Shown: positions 1-5,700 of the stretch, one piece after another
How positions within the stretch are numbered: the stretch's first letter is position 1
Layout of the letters: each line of letters starts with the position of its first letter
Origin: Acholeplasmataceae bacterium UBA5617
Lineage (GTDB): Bacteria > Bacillota_I > Bacilli_A > Acholeplasmatales > Acholeplasmataceae
Length of the DNA stretch: 6,261 nt
NCBI GenBank assembly: GCA_002424575.1
Contig: DIKN01000021.1
Coordinates: 1 to 6,261, forward strand
Direction of reading: 5' to 3'
The notes under the pieces: generated by a model
Databases searched by the model: none
Seen by the model: only the letters and a program-made list of their open reading frames with translations
Told to the model about the DNA's origin: nothing
Position numbers and translations under genes: made by a program

Positions 1-224
1 AGTGCTTGAATGTGATCATCTGTTGTATCAATACGTTCTAAAATAGGAATGGCAAACGCAAATGTTTTTCCTGTTCCTGTCTGTGCTTGGCCAATGAGGT
101 CTTTTCCCTCGAGCATTTTGGGGATTGCATGATGTTGAATCGATGTCGTTTCAACCAGTCCTAATGCTTCAATAGCCTGTTTTGTTTGTTCTAAAATGGG
201 TAATTCATTAAATAATAGATTCAT
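1..224 (-). CDS. DEAD-box ATP-dependent RNA helicase, N-terminal part (runs off window)
   Basis: Translated by eye, this gives 74 residues and then leaves the window at base 1. It opens with the usual FNEL-type start of bacterial DEAD-box helicases (residues 5-8). A Q-motif follows (TTSIQ at 26-30, AIP at 33-35), then GKDLIGQ and motif I/Walker A AQTGTGKT (47-54), followed by FAFAIPILE. In this family the Q-motif and Walker A bind ATP, and the protein unwinds short RNA duplexes, typically in ribosome assembly, mRNA decay or cold adaptation. The DEAD, SAT and C-terminal helicase motifs lie outside the window, so the subfamily (CshA, CshB, DeaD or RhlE) cannot be told. The ATG at 224-222 is chosen because GAGG lies 6 nt upstream (231-234) and the protein begins where family members normally do. 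It has its own candidate promoter and follows a terminator, so it is probably a separate transcription unit. Confidence 0.93.
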   Translation of the reverse strand, partial: MNLLFNELPILEQTKQAIEALGLVETTSIQHHAIPKMLEGKDLIGQAQTGTGKTFAFAIPILERIDTTDDHIQA

Positions 225-254
225 TTTTTTCCTCAATTCTTTTAAACCTTAATC

Positions 255-263
255 ACTATACCA
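255..263 (-). promoter_or_regulatory. Candidate extended -10 promoter of the helicase gene
   Basis: On the minus strand the sequence reads TGGTATAGT, an extended -10 (TG-N-TATAGT, one mismatch to TATAAT). Transcription would begin near 248, giving a leader of about 24 nt with GAGG at 231-234. I see no good -35 hexamer 16-18 nt upstream, which is tolerable for an extended -10. The placement between the preceding terminator and the helicase start supports it; the start site is inferred. Confidence 0.55.
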
Positions 264-290
264 TAGATATCTTTAAAATACCACGAAAAG

Positions 291-317
291 ATGAAAATTC
301 GTATGAAAATTTTTCAT
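291..317. repeat. Short direct repeat plus palindrome upstream of the helicase promoter
   Basis: The 9-mer ATGAAAATT occurs at 291-299 and again at 303-311, a 12-nt period. The second copy forms the left half of a perfect 15-nt palindrome at 303-317 (ATGAAAA / TTTTCAT arms around one central base). The block lies roughly 43-69 nt upstream of the inferred helicase start site, where UP elements or activator sites can sit. The sequence is very A/T-rich, so chance is a real alternative. Confidence 0.4.
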
Positions 318-320
318 TTA

Positions 321-347
321 ATAAAAGAAAAAGACTCATCGAGTCTT
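321..347 (-). terminator. Intrinsic terminator of the DsbA-like gene, overlapping its stop codon
   Basis: On the minus strand AAGACTC (347-341) pairs with GAGTCTT (337-331) around a 3-nt loop GAT, followed by the T-rich run TTTCTTTTATT (330-320). The stem is 7 bp. The left arm encodes the last codons of the gene (KTR), and the TGA stop spans the loop and right arm (338-336), so the terminator needs almost no non-coding DNA. Confidence 0.8.
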
Positions 348-983
348 CTTGCGCTCACAGTTTTCACCTTCACAATAATCCGTTTTCGTATAGGTGACAG
401 ACGCTTGGATGAGAGCATCCAAAAGTTGCTCCTCGGTGTGAAATCCGGATAAACGAATTCTACCATCGATACGCATATGAGGGATCTCAAAAATGCCTTT
501 GACAATCGCATTTTCCCGGTTCATTTGAACAGCATCAAAGAACATTGATGATGCTAAAACTTCATTCACTTGATTGAGATCCAAACCGATTCGTTTGGCA
601 ACACGTCTTAAAACATCATGATGCGAAATATCTTGTTTTTCAACATAATAAGTTTTGAAGAGTTGCTTGTTATATTCAAAGGCCAAATCCATTTTTTTTG
701 CAAGATGCGATAAACGATGAGCATCAATCACTTTAACGGGTTTCAAGGACTTAGGAAGTTCGCCAAACATCATGTGAACTTCATCTTCGGTTAGGACATG
801 ATGTTGAGATAACACTTTATGAAATGTACAATCTTCGGTTGGTTCGAAAAAAGGAATCATCTCGTAACTGCGGTAAAGAAGTTCAAGGTCATTGAACGTG
901 TATTTCTTATAAAGTTGTTCAACGACTTGATGCTGTTTGTAGCATAGTGGGCTCAAGTAGTCTAACCAAAATTCGAGTTTCAT
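336..983 (-). CDS. FrnE/DsbA-like thioredoxin-fold protein with SxxC active-site variant
   Basis: A 215-residue protein with no signal peptide, hence probably cytoplasmic. The N-terminus (MKLEFWLDYLSPLCY) matches the first strand and active-site loop of the FrnE-type DsbA family (Asp, then CPWC), with residues 11-14 reading SPLC: the first, nucleophilic cysteine is serine. The cis-proline loop is present (FEIP, P168) and is followed by RIDGRIRLSG, the family's usual strand pair. A helical insertion occupies about residues 45-160. The tail carries a CX4C pair (C204, C209) in a Lys/Arg-rich end; a C-terminal cysteine pair is known from some FrnE proteins. The family covers dithiol oxidoreductases and isomerases; with one active-site cysteine a monothiol or non-redox role is possible, so the exact function is uncertain. 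The ATG at 983 has AAGGA 9 nt upstream. It has its own promoter and terminator, so it is likely monocistronic. Confidence 0.85.
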   Translation of the reverse strand: MKLEFWLDYLSPLCYKQHQVVEQLYKKYTFNDLELLYRSYEMIPFFEPTEDCTFHKVLSQHHVLTEDEVHMMFGELPKSLKPVKVIDAHRLSHLAKKMDLAFEYNKQLFKTYYVEKQDISHHDVLRRVAKRIGLDLNQVNEVLASSMFFDAVQMNRENAIVKGIFEIPHMRIDGRIRLSGFHTEEQLLDALIQASVTYTKTDYCEGENCERKKTR

Positions 984-1015
984 GTGTCACATTCCTTTTT
1001 ATTTATACATGAGTC

Positions 1016-1044
1016 ATTGTATAAGAAAATGACCATTTTATCAA
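1016..1044 (-). promoter_or_regulatory. Sigma-A type promoter of the DsbA-like gene
   Basis: On the minus strand TTGATA (1044-1039) and TACAAT (1021-1016) are separated by exactly 17 nt. Each hexamer has one mismatch to the TTGACA / TATAAT consensus. The -35 begins 4 nt after the amidohydrolase stop codon, so the promoter fills the intergenic gap. Transcription would start near 1009, leaving a leader of about 26 nt. An inverted repeat (GTCATT at 1033-1028, AATGAC at 1018-1013) overlaps the spacer and -10 and could be an operator or chance. Confidence 0.75.
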
Positions 1045-1047
1045 GTT

Positions 1048-2535
1048 TTATGCCTTGTCAGTGATATCGTACACAACCTGCTCATTGATGACTGTCATCA
1101 CGACATGATGACGATCGAAATCGTGTTCTTTCATGGTCAAAACATCTTGATCTAAGATGGTGAAATCAGCAAGATAGCCTTTTTCTAATAGACCTTTGGG
1201 TGAGATGAAATTGAGTGCATTCGCATCGGTTGTATAACATTTTAAAGCTTCAAACGGTGTTAGAGATTCTTCAAGAGCATAGCATTGATGATCCTCATGG
1301 GAACGTCGAAATATAGCATCTTTCATGCCTTGGAGTGGATTTGGAATTTCAACGGGCGCATCCGATGAACCCGATAAAATCAACCCTTCTTTTAAATAAG
1401 TTTTCCATGGGAAAATGAGTTCTGGTCTTTGACTAAAATGAGACCATGCCTTCGGTAAATCGGAGGATAGAAACTGCGGTTGAATATCGAGCGTGACCTG
1501 CAGTTTTTTTAATTTCATCAGTGTATCGACTTTCGCCCATGGTGCATGAATGATGCGATCTTTTTGATGCGGTTGAGGAGGATGTGCTAAGAGAATGTCA
1601 CATACTTCATCCAATCCTCGATCACCAATGACATGAATCGCAGCCGTTAATCCATGATGTCGGACACGTTTCAAAACCTGAATAAAAGCGTCTTGACCCA
1701 TGACAACTTCACCCTGTGTGGTCATCTGTTGATAAGGATGAAACATCAGTGCTGTTTTAGATGACATCGTGCCATCGTAAAACATTTTAATGGCACCTAG
1801 TTCAAGATAAGGTGTTTGAATACCCCATGATTTTTTTGATTGAATGAAATCATCTAACGTCATATGATGCATCAATAGATGGGTTCGAAAAGGTTTCTTA
1901 GGTAAAACATCTTCAAAAACGTTGAGCGTATCAAAAAAACCATTGAAGTAATAGAGATCATCACTATGCCCACCGGTCACCCCGAATGCATAGAGAGAAT
2001 CTATCGCTTTTTCAAGCATTTTTTCTAATGCCTTTTGATCCACTTTGGGTAAGCGTGTCATGACAGAGCTCGCTTCTTCTTCCTTTAATATTCCTGTTGG
2101 ATGATCGATACCCATCGCATGCAGTGCGCTCGAGTTTAGTGTAAGACCATGATAATCACTGTGTCTAAGAAAGACACGTTGATGAGGAAAATACCGATCC
2201 AAATCATCACGCGTGAGTCCTAAATCGCGATAACCTTCTGCAAAAAGAACGGTTTTATCTCGATAGGGCTTGAGGTGAGCGATGATATCTTCGATGCTAT
2301 TCAGTCCATCCAATGAGATCTGCATGATATGCTGCCCGTACCCTAAAAGATGGAGATGAGCATCGACAAATCCAGGATAAACATGTGCACCTTTGAAATC
2401 AATCACACGATCACATGCTGATAAATCAATCTCATCATCGATAAGAATGATTTTTCCTTGATGGGTAACAATCTGTTGGTAAACAGTCTTTTCATCTTTC
2501 ATGCTATGAAAATGACCATGAATCCACGCAATCAT
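1048..2535 (-). CDS. YtcJ-like metal-dependent amidohydrolase (amidohydrolase family 3)
   Basis: A 495-residue protein, close to the usual size of YtcJ/NfdA-type amidohydrolases, which hydrolyse amide, imide or similar bonds with divalent metal in a TIM barrel. Landmarks in order: an N-terminal beta-sandwich segment (1-50); PGFVDAHLHLLGYG with the HxH metal motif at H60/H62; HGLTLNSSALHAMGI (129-143); AIKMFYDGTMSSKTALM (248-264) with K250 at the position of the usual bridging lysine; HVIGDRGLDEV with H301; RIIHAP with H330; SGSSDAPVEIPNPLQG with D392; and the C-terminal LTPFEAL...TTDANA and KGYLADFTILD, the returning beta-sandwich. All expected metal ligands appear present, so it should be active. 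No signal peptide is visible, suggesting a cytoplasmic enzyme. The substrate cannot be read from sequence. The ATG at 2535 is supported by AAGGAGG 5 nt upstream. A terminator separates it from recX, so it needs its own promoter or read-through. Confidence 0.92.
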   Translation of the reverse strand: MIAWIHGHFHSMKDEKTVYQQIVTHQGKIILIDDEIDLSACDRVIDFKGAHVYPGFVDAHLHLLGYGQHIMQISLDGLNSIEDIIAHLKPYRDKTVLFAEGYRDLGLTRDDLDRYFPHQRVFLRHSDYHGLTLNSSALHAMGIDHPTGILKEEEASSVMTRLPKVDQKALEKMLEKAIDSLYAFGVTGGHSDDLYYFNGFFDTLNVFEDVLPKKPFRTHLLMHHMTLDDFIQSKKSWGIQTPYLELGAIKMFYDGTMSSKTALMFHPYQQMTTQGEVVMGQDAFIQVLKRVRHHGLTAAIHVIGDRGLDEVCDILLAHPPQPHQKDRIIHAPWAKVDTLMKLKKLQVTLDIQPQFLSSDLPKAWSHFSQRPELIFPWKTYLKEGLILSGSSDAPVEIPNPLQGMKDAIFRRSHEDHQCYALEESLTPFEALKCYTTDANALNFISPKGLLEKGYLADFTILDQDVLTMKEHDFDRHHVVMTVINEQVVYDITDKA

Positions 2536-2540
2536 AGGTT

Positions 2541-2547
2541 CCTCCTT
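2541..2547 (-). promoter_or_regulatory. Strong ribosome binding site of the amidohydrolase, next to a terminator
   Basis: On the minus strand AAGGAGG lies 5 nt upstream of the ATG at 2535, the best Shine-Dalgarno in the window. It begins only 5 nt beyond the T-run of the recX terminator (2557-2553). TCAAG (2549-2545), which overlaps its start, can pair with CTTGA at 2600-2596 upstream of the hairpin, so an extended fold could partly cover it. Confidence 0.8.
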
Positions 2548-2552
2548 GAATG

Positions 2553-2586
2553 AAAAACTTCAACCATGATTTTACCATGATTGAAG
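2553..2586 (-). terminator. Strong intrinsic terminator at the end of recX
   Basis: On the minus strand CTTCAATCATG (2586-2576) pairs with CATGGTTGAAG (2568-2558) over 11 bp with one U-G wobble and a 7-nt loop, followed by five Ts (2557-2553). The left arm encodes the last residues of RecX, and the TAA stop (2574-2572) lies in the loop. It should end the prfB-yitT-protease-recX transcript, or act as a leader attenuator for the amidohydrolase downstream. Confidence 0.85.
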
Positions 2587-3348
2587 CTTCTTTTTCTCAA
2601 GTATAGCTTGAATAGTGGGGTAAGAAAATCCTTTTTGGTAGAGTTTTTCCTTGATTTTCATCTCAAGTTCATAACCCGACCATTTTTTAGACAAGTGAAG
2701 ATAAGCTTTGTCGTATGCTTTCTCGATTAAGTCATCGTCATGCGATGGCATATCTTCTTCTGTTGATATTAAGATGCGTTCAATCGCTTCACGATGAAAT
2801 CCTTTTTGTAAAAGATGCTGTTTAATCGTCATCAACGCTTGTCGCTTGGTTTTATGCTTTAATCCATACCATTTTTGCTCTGCAATCACTTTGATGACAT
2901 CATCTTCTTTATATCCATGAAAAAGATGTTCAAGAATGGGTTCACTGATACCTTTTTGTCTGAGCTTATACAGCATCATCTCAGGCCCTTCACTCATTTT
3001 TTTGATGGATAGATAATCTTCAGCATAGCGAACATCATCAATATAGCGGCGTTCAATCAAATGATGGGTCACTTGTTTTACGATGCTTTGAGGATAACCT
3101 TGGTCTTCAAGATATTGTTTTATTTCAAAAAGAGTCATCATTTTTCTGAGTTTAAAGAGTGCTTGATTCAGTGCTTGTTGGTATGTATTTTCAGAAATCA
3201 TGCGATGCCATCGCTCATCATCATACGATTCACCGGCCACAAGATGGTATTTCATCGCAATCTCAAAGACAACCTCCATGATCGAACCATCCTCTAAGGT
3301 AACAGACAAAGAACCCTTTTTCTTTTTGATATCGATGATCGTTTTCAT
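2572..3348 (-). CDS. recX: Regulatory protein RecX
   Basis: RecX binds RecA filaments and modulates their extension and strand-exchange activity. At 258 residues this is the long form typical of Bacillota rather than the roughly 150-residue proteobacterial form. Residues 1-50 form the N-terminal strand domain (TIIDIKKKKGSLSVTLEDG). Three tandem helical modules follow: 55-115 with the signature RRYIDDVRYAEDYL (100-113); about 115-195 with LRQKGIS (129-135) and LLQKGF (179-184); and 205-255 with LYQKGFS (236-242). The ATG begins 1 nt after the TAA of the protease gene, and no Shine-Dalgarno is visible in the preceding 30 nt, so initiation probably depends on ribosomes finishing the upstream gene. 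recA is not in the window. The gene ends inside a terminator hairpin. Confidence 0.94.
   Translation of the reverse strand: MKTIIDIKKKKGSLSVTLEDGSIMEVVFEIAMKYHLVAGESYDDERWHRMISENTYQQALNQALFKLRKMMTLFEIKQYLEDQGYPQSIVKQVTHHLIERRYIDDVRYAEDYLSIKKMSEGPEMMLYKLRQKGISEPILEHLFHGYKEDDVIKVIAEQKWYGLKHKTKRQALMTIKQHLLQKGFHREAIERILISTEEDMPSHDDDLIEKAYDKAYLHLSKKWSGYELEMKIKEKLYQKGFSYPTIQAILEKKKLQSW
2600..2605 (-). promoter_or_regulatory. Possible -10 element inside recX for the amidohydrolase
   Basis: The minus strand reads TATACT, one mismatch from TATAAT, within the last recX codons. The best -35 at 17-nt spacing is TTTTCT, matching TTGACA at only three positions. A transcript from here would start near 2593 and meet the terminator hairpin almost at once. 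It is offered because the amidohydrolase otherwise lacks a promoter after the terminator. Confidence 0.25.
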
Positions 3349-3349
3349 G

Positions 3350-4846
3350 TTATGCAGACTTGATCAGTTGAATGAGAACTTGTAATTCATCATCATGGGT
3401 TAAACTGCTCATGGCATACATATAATCGAGATGGATGTGACGTGCGGTTTCAAGACTGATGACATCACCTGTAAGTTCTTTTTCTGTATTATATTGCATC
3501 ACTTTTTGCCGAGTGAGTTCATCATAATAACCATCTGTACGCAGTGCATTGATGCCTGTTAATCCGTAATAAACATTTAAAAATTGCTGGTAGGAAGATA
3601 GTTCACTGTAGACATGATCTTTAGACATGACGCGGGAAAAGATGGGCATATCGATATTTCTCATACCTGTTGCAGCAATGAAATGGACATCAAGCGGTGT
3701 CGTGGCAACATTTAAACCATCGCCATAATACCACTCACCTTCCGTATAAACGAGCACATAGCGCACATTACGAATGTCACTCAAACGGACTTGGTTTTGA
3801 TATACACCTTTACCATAGGTAGGACGACCATAAAGCTCATAACCCCCTTCGGTATTCAACACCGCTGCAAGCACTTCAGCAGCCGATGCAGAATGCTCAT
3901 TGACGAGCACCTTGATGTCATAAGATTTTGGTTGTGATAAGTTTCCGTAAAAGTTTTGTACGGTTCCACTTTTAGGAATCATCGTAAACAGAGGTCGTTC
4001 TAAATTGCGCGCCAACAATTGTTGCGTAATCCCGGGTAGCATGGATGCTTGTCCTTGATTATGAAGGGCTGTCAAAGCTCCACCCGGGTTATCTCTTAAA
4101 TCGAGAATGAGTGTTTTGTTCGTCCCATTGAGTACGGTTTGCTCGAGTTGATTCAAGATGTTTTGAAACACAGCAGCTGTTCCGATGGATGTTTCTGAAA
4201 CACCTGCAAAACTTGTGATATGAATATAAGCGATATGTTCCTCACCTAAATCCTTTTGATAGGCGGTGGGTGTCAAAATTTCTTGATACGTGATGACTAC
4301 ATCGCGTTCATTGCCGAGTGGATCTTTGACGATAAAGATTTTCTCTTCATTGAGCGTCCCTTTTAAACGTTGAATGACAGCATCTTCGCTGGATAAATCT
4401 TTAAAGTAAATGGGATTTCCTTCATCTTTCATCCCGATGATTAAATCATTGGGAAACATCAAGCCATGAGCTGGACCTTGAGGGTACACATAACCGATGC
4501 GTATGTGTTGATCTTCAAAAAGAAAACTGATCCCTACACCGACAAATTTTTCATCATCGGATGGACTGGCTGATAAAGGTATAGCGAGAAGTCGTGTATA
4601 AGGATCACCATTCGTTTCAGCAATCGACTTGATTGCTGCTTCCATGGTTTTGATAAAGGCTGCATGGATCTCCTCATCGTCAACATCATAATAATAGTAG
4701 TTTTCAAAGGATTGGATGATGTAATCAAACATCCCTGACGAGTTTTGCTGAGGTGTTGAGGGTAAAATGCGTTGTGCAAAAAAACCAGCCAAAAAGGCTA
4801 GAATGACACTAAAAAGAAAGAGAATACCGAGTTTTTTATTTACCAT
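3350..4846 (-). CDS. S41 carboxy-terminal processing protease (CtpA/CtpB-like), membrane-anchored
   Basis: A 498-residue serine protease of the C-terminal processing family, which cleaves exported substrates near the C-terminus. Residues 5-24 are one hydrophobic segment after a short basic start, so an uncleaved anchor or signal peptide placing the enzyme outside the membrane is likely. An N-terminal helical region with DPYTRLL (81-87) leads into a PDZ-like domain (about 100-190; FVGVGISF, PQGPAHGLM, NDLIIGM). The S41 core includes LILDLRDNPGGAL (246-258). NEHSASAAEV holds the likely nucleophile S321; YGKGVYQ holds K346 and Q350. The 25- and 4-residue spacings match Prc-type Ser-Lys-Gln triads. 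Residues about 429-470 (GYYDELTRQKVMQYN) resemble a peptidoglycan-binding domain, as in Bacillus CtpA/CtpB. The ATG has GGAGG 7 nt upstream and overlaps the end of the YitT-family gene by 7 nt, indicating coupling. The substrate is unknown. Confidence 0.92.
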   Translation of the reverse strand: MVNKKLGILFLFSVILAFLAGFFAQRILPSTPQQNSSGMFDYIIQSFENYYYYDVDDEEIHAAFIKTMEAAIKSIAETNGDPYTRLLAIPLSASPSDDEKFVGVGISFLFEDQHIRIGYVYPQGPAHGLMFPNDLIIGMKDEGNPIYFKDLSSEDAVIQRLKGTLNEEKIFIVKDPLGNERDVVITYQEILTPTAYQKDLGEEHIAYIHITSFAGVSETSIGTAAVFQNILNQLEQTVLNGTNKTLILDLRDNPGGALTALHNQGQASMLPGITQQLLARNLERPLFTMIPKSGTVQNFYGNLSQPKSYDIKVLVNEHSASAAEVLAAVLNTEGGYELYGRPTYGKGVYQNQVRLSDIRNVRYVLVYTEGEWYYGDGLNVATTPLDVHFIAATGMRNIDMPIFSRVMSKDHVYSELSSYQQFLNVYYGLTGINALRTDGYYDELTRQKVMQYNTEKELTGDVISLETARHIHLDYMYAMSSLTHDDELQVLIQLIKSA

Positions 4847-5700
4847 ACTGCACCCTCCCTACTGAATCCTTCTCCCAAGGCTTCTTTGGTACGCGTCACG
4901 AATGTGAAGGCTTTGGGATCAGTTAATTTGATGATTCGTTTAAAGGTATAGAGTTGTGCGCGATCCACTGTACAGATGATCATATCTTTTTCTTGTTTTG
5001 AATATCCACCTATAACTTTAACACGGGTGATACCACGTTCAAGTTTTTCATAGATTTGTTCTTGAATTTTTTCAGTGAACGATGTCACAATAAACACCGT
5101 ATAGCCTGCTTTGCCTTCAATCGACAAGCGATCCACTAAAATACCACTGATAATCATTGAACCGACCGCATAGAGCCCCAATTGAAAATTGATGATCATC
5201 GCGATGCCGATAATGATACCATCGGTGATATACATGGCGGTTGAAAAAGGGATATTTAAATATTTATGCATGATATGTTGCACAACATCCATCCCACCTG
5301 TTGTGGCATTATTGCGGATGACGATACCTAAACCGACACCTAAAAAGAGTCCTCCAAAGGTCGCTCCAATCAAGAGTGGGCTTTCTGTCATATGACGCAT
5401 GAAAAAGTTCGAAGGCACCGTTTTTTCTAATATCCATATGATGGTGGGTGATAATAATGTTGCAAGTGCAGTCTTCATGAAAAAGATTTTTCCTAATACC
5501 ATCCAGCCAATCATCAATAAGATGGTGTTAGCTATATACATAAATAGAGAAACTGGGATGATATCTTGGATGATGACTGAGATCCCCATGACACCACCGA
5601 TCACAAGGTTGATGGGAAGTAAGAAAAAATAGAAACCAGCAGATAGAAGCACAACACCTGCTGTAATTTCTATGATTTCACGCCATTTTGCTTTATTCAT
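4840..5700 (-). CDS. YitT-family membrane protein with C-terminal DUF2179 domain
   Basis: A 286-residue integral membrane protein. About five to six hydrophobic segments fall at roughly 10-30, 33-48, 53-70, 76-92, 110-128 and 155-192. Family-like motifs include INLVIGGVMGIS (30-41) and RNNATTGGMDVVQ (129-141). The soluble C-terminal part (about 197-280; YTVFIVTSF, KVIGGYSKQEKDMIICTV, FTFVTRTKEALGEGF) matches DUF2179. YitT proteins are widespread in Bacillota; the transported or sensed substrate is not established, so none is given. The frame is open to an ATG at 5781, but that start would lie deep inside prfB and add 27 polar residues. The ATG at 5700 is preferred: AGGTG lies 6 nt upstream, it overlaps the prfB stop by 8 nt, and it gives the normal family length. 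The gene is thus coupled to prfB upstream and the protease downstream. Confidence 0.9.
   Translation of the reverse strand: MNKAKWREIIEITAGVVLLSAGFYFFLLPINLVIGGVMGISVIIQDIIPVSLFMYIANTILLMIGWMVLGKIFFMKTALATLLSPTIIWILEKTVPSNFFMRHMTESPLLIGATFGGLFLGVGLGIVIRNNATTGGMDVVQHIMHKYLNIPFSTAMYITDGIIIGIAMIINFQLGLYAVGSMIISGILVDRLSIEGKAGYTVFIVTSFTEKIQEQIYEKLERGITRVKVIGGYSKQEKDMIICTVDRAQLYTFKRIIKLTDPKAFTFVTRTKEALGEGFSREGAVW

Noticed and set aside
314..511. A 65-codon minus-strand frame overlapping the end of the DsbA-like gene and its terminator.
   Set aside because: It reads through the terminator hairpin in another frame and has no recognisable motif.
980..1012. TCATGT (1012-1007) and ACATGA (985-980) inverted repeat spanning the start codon of the DsbA-like gene.
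   Set aside because: Only 6 bp with a 21-nt loop, and the upstream arm probably lies at or before the transcription start, so a leader hairpin is not supported.
3061..3385. Plus-strand open frames opposite recX (3061-3297 and 3200-3385).
   Set aside because: They are antisense to a confident gene, overlap each other in different frames, and their translations show no recognisable motif.
4534..4779. A minus-strand 81-codon frame inside the S41 protease gene.
   Set aside because: It is out of frame within a gene that has clear domain motifs; no ribosome binding site or family signature supports it.
5189..5632. Two plus-strand open frames (5189-5395 and 5399-5632) opposite the YitT-family gene.
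   Set aside because: They are antisense shadows of hydrophobic coding sequence, with Met/Ile/Pro-rich translations, no family resemblance and no convincing ribosome binding sites.
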